A stretch of DNA of 15,457 nucleotides, taken from contig CACZQG010000274.1 in assembly GCA_902783235.1 (NCBI GenBank), positions 1 through 15,457 on the forward strand, written 5' to 3'. Both the position numbers and the translations under genes were made by a program. This document shows positions 14,272-15,457 of this stretch, in pieces (within the stretch, counting starts at the first letter, position 1; every line of letters starts with the position of its first letter). The stretch is from an uncultured Ruminococcus sp. GTDB lineage: Bacteria; Bacillota; Clostridia; Oscillospirales; Ruminococcaceae. Below the pieces are notes generated by a model. That model made no database searches. It had not been told where the DNA came from and saw only the letters and a list, made by a program, of their open reading frames with translations.

Positions 14272-15083
14272 ATGCTACCGTCACATTCACGAGAATCGTA
14301 ATCAATGGGTTGTGTTATTGTAGGCGAATTGCCGCATACAGAGCAATCATGTGTATCACTTGGAAGCTTTACCTTACGGAACTGCATTTTCAATGCATCA
14401 TATGTTAAAAGCCATCCTGTGAGCAATTCTCCTACACCTAATATGTACTTGATTGCTTCCATAGCCTGTAAGCTGCCTATTATACCCGGTACGGCCCCAA
14501 TAATGCCAACCTGCTTACAGGTAGGAACAGTATTTTTAAGTGGAGGTTCTTTAAATATGCATCGATAACACGGTCCCTTCCCCGGTACATAGGTCATTAA
14601 CTGTCCTTGAAAACGAAGTATGCCAGCATGGGAAAACGGTTTTTTTGCAATTACACAAGCATCATTTATAAGAAATTTCGCAGCAAAATTATCAGTTGCA
14701 TCTATTATGAAATCGTAATCCTTTATAATATCAAGTATATTTTTACTCGAAATATGCTTTTGAATTGTCACCACCTTGACATCGGGATTCATAGCTTCTA
14801 TTGTCTCTTTTGCAGATTCTACCTTGGGTTTACCCAGATCATTTGTATGATGCAATAATTGCCTTTGAAGATTAGAAAGATCCACAACATCTGAATCAGC
14901 AATACCTATAGTGCCAACCCCTGCTGCTGCAAGATACATGGAACAGGGTGAGCCCAGTCCACCTGCGCCAATTATCAACACCTTAGCATTTAAAAGCTTT
15001 TTTTGACCCTTGGTTCCTACCTCTTTGAGCGTAATGTGACGTGAATAGCGCTCTATCTGTTCATTAGTGAATAACACGCTCAT
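14268..15083 (-). CDS. ThiF/MoeB/HesA-family E1-like adenylyltransferase
   Basis: This 271-residue enzyme should adenylate the C-terminal Gly-Gly of a ubiquitin-like sulfur carrier (ThiS, MoaD or CysO type) using ATP. The nucleotide-binding loop GAGGLGS is at 39-45, followed by Asp63/Asp65, N71-L-Q-R74-Q and K87 as in the family. Zinc ligands are Cys172/Cys175 (CYRC) and Cys247/Cys250 (CSVCG). Cys189 (VPTCKQVG) aligns with the sulfur-transfer cysteine of ThiF/MoeB. It has no rhodanese domain. A strong AGGAGG precedes the ATG by 4 bases. It overlaps the JAMM gene downstream. Thiamine, molybdopterin or cysteine pathways are all possible, and JAMM pairing slightly favours a carrier-based cysteine or thiocarboxylate route. 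Confidence 0.9.
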   Translation of the reverse strand: MSVLFTNEQIERYSRHITLKEVGTKGQKKLLNAKVLIIGAGGLGSPCSMYLAAAGVGTIGIADSDVVDLSNLQRQLLHHTNDLGKPKVESAKETIEAMNPDVKVVTIQKHISSKNILDIIKDYDFIIDATDNFAAKFLINDACVIAKKPFSHAGILRFQGQLMTYVPGKGPCYRCIFKEPPLKNTVPTCKQVGIIGAVPGIIGSLQAMEAIKYILGVGELLTGWLLTYDALKMQFRKVKLPSDTHDCSVCGNSPTITQPIDYDSRECDGSI

Positions 15084-15105
15084 TTACCTCCTCTTATTGA
15101 ACAAT

Positions 15106-15134
15106 ATTATAGTAATTAAACATAGTTGAAAAAA
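15106..15134 (-). promoter_or_regulatory. candidate promoter of the E1-like/JAMM operon
   Basis: TATAAT (15106-15111, minus strand) is well placed for a start near 15099. With a 17-base spacer the -35 box is only TTTTTT, which is the T-tract of the ssrA terminator. The promoter may be weak, or the operon may depend partly on readthrough from ssrA. Confidence 0.45.
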
Positions 15135-15172
15135 TCCCCTAAACACAGTATAAAATGCGTTTAGAGGATTTT
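15131..15172 (-). terminator. intrinsic terminator of ssrA
   Basis: Arms 15131-15144 and 15159-15172 pair over 14 positions. The one non-Watson-Crick pair is G-U only on the minus strand, which supports that direction. A run of six T follows the hairpin on that strand. It ends 12 bases past the tmRNA CCA. Confidence 0.85.
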
Positions 15173-15183
15173 CAGCTAATAAT

Positions 15184-15457
15184 TGGTGGAGACGGCGAGA
15201 GTCGAACTCGCGTCCGAAAACCGATCCGCATAACTTTCTACGAGTGTAGTTTATCTTTTAAAATTCCCATTATCATACGCCGACAAACAGGCTTATGATT
15301 CTGGTATCTCCCAATACATTTCAAAGGCAGGAGAAATCCAATGAAACGTTCACCACTAATCGATGCTCCATCTCACGCCGTGGTACTCATGAGGGGAACA
15401 TAGCAGACTTAGGCTGCTAAAGCGTAGCTGTTTGAGCTAACTGTAATATTATTTCTA
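15184..15457 (-). ncRNA. ssrA: transfer-messenger RNA (tmRNA), 3' part
   Basis: This is the 3' 274 bases of tmRNA, which rescues stalled ribosomes with SmpB and tags the truncated protein for proteolysis. The 3' end encodes CCA (15184-15186). The T arm GCGAG-TTCGACT-CTCGC and the acceptor strand CGTCTCC with discriminator A are tRNA-like, and U70 suits the G3-U70 pair needed for alanylation. The tag frame ends TAC GCT TTA GCA GCC TAA (YALAA) at 15409-15426. Aligned on the E. coli pattern, CAGTT replaces TAGTC before the resume codon, which would be AGC at 15436-15438 and gives the encoded tag SSNSYALAA. The 5' end lies beyond the window. Confidence 0.95.

Overview
The window looks like chromosomal DNA from an AT-rich, low-GC Gram-positive gut bacterium, most plausibly a Ruminococcus-type member of the Clostridia. 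The evidence is a T-box leader in front of pheST, Firmicutes-type PheS with a four-cysteine insertion, strong GGAGG ribosome binding sites, near-consensus sigma-A promoters, and dispersed short inverted-repeat elements starting AAGGCAATACC. The genus is an inference; no rRNA or species marker is present.

Left part (1-4401), minus strand: the pheS-pheT operon for phenylalanyl-tRNA synthetase. It is read from a promoter at about 3941-3969 through a T-box leader with an intrinsic terminator at 3676-3704. A degenerate repeat element lies between that terminator and pheS. The 894-base gap between pheS and the next operon also holds two more fragments of the same repeat family and an unrelated GC-rich palindromic repeat.

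Middle-left (4424-8768), minus strand: a compact operon of a DEAD-box RNA helicase with a DbpA/CsdA-type RNA-binding tail, an OmpR-family response regulator, and a sensor histidine kinase with a large, acidic, low-complexity extracellular region. The helicase and regulator are 11 bases apart; regulator and kinase overlap by 4 bases.

Middle (8776-13557), plus strand: a Xer-like tyrosine recombinase is divergent from the helicase. A perfect 28-base palindrome with the 11/6/11 geometry of a dif site lies in its leader. A near-consensus promoter then leads directly into about 130 bases of strongly folded sequence (9971-10099), followed by a 1086-residue hybrid kinase: Cache-like sensor, PAS-like region, coiled coil, HisKA, HATPase, receiver, HPt.

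Right part (13558-15457), minus strand: a full-length inverted-repeat element, then a two-gene operon of a ThiF/MoeB-type E1-like enzyme and a JAMM metallopeptidase with a good terminator, and finally the 3' part of ssrA (tmRNA) with its terminator. The ssrA gene continues past the right edge.

The best candidates for something undescribed are the folded element at 9971-10099 with its own promoter, and the dif-like palindrome in the recombinase leader. The genes themselves belong to known families.
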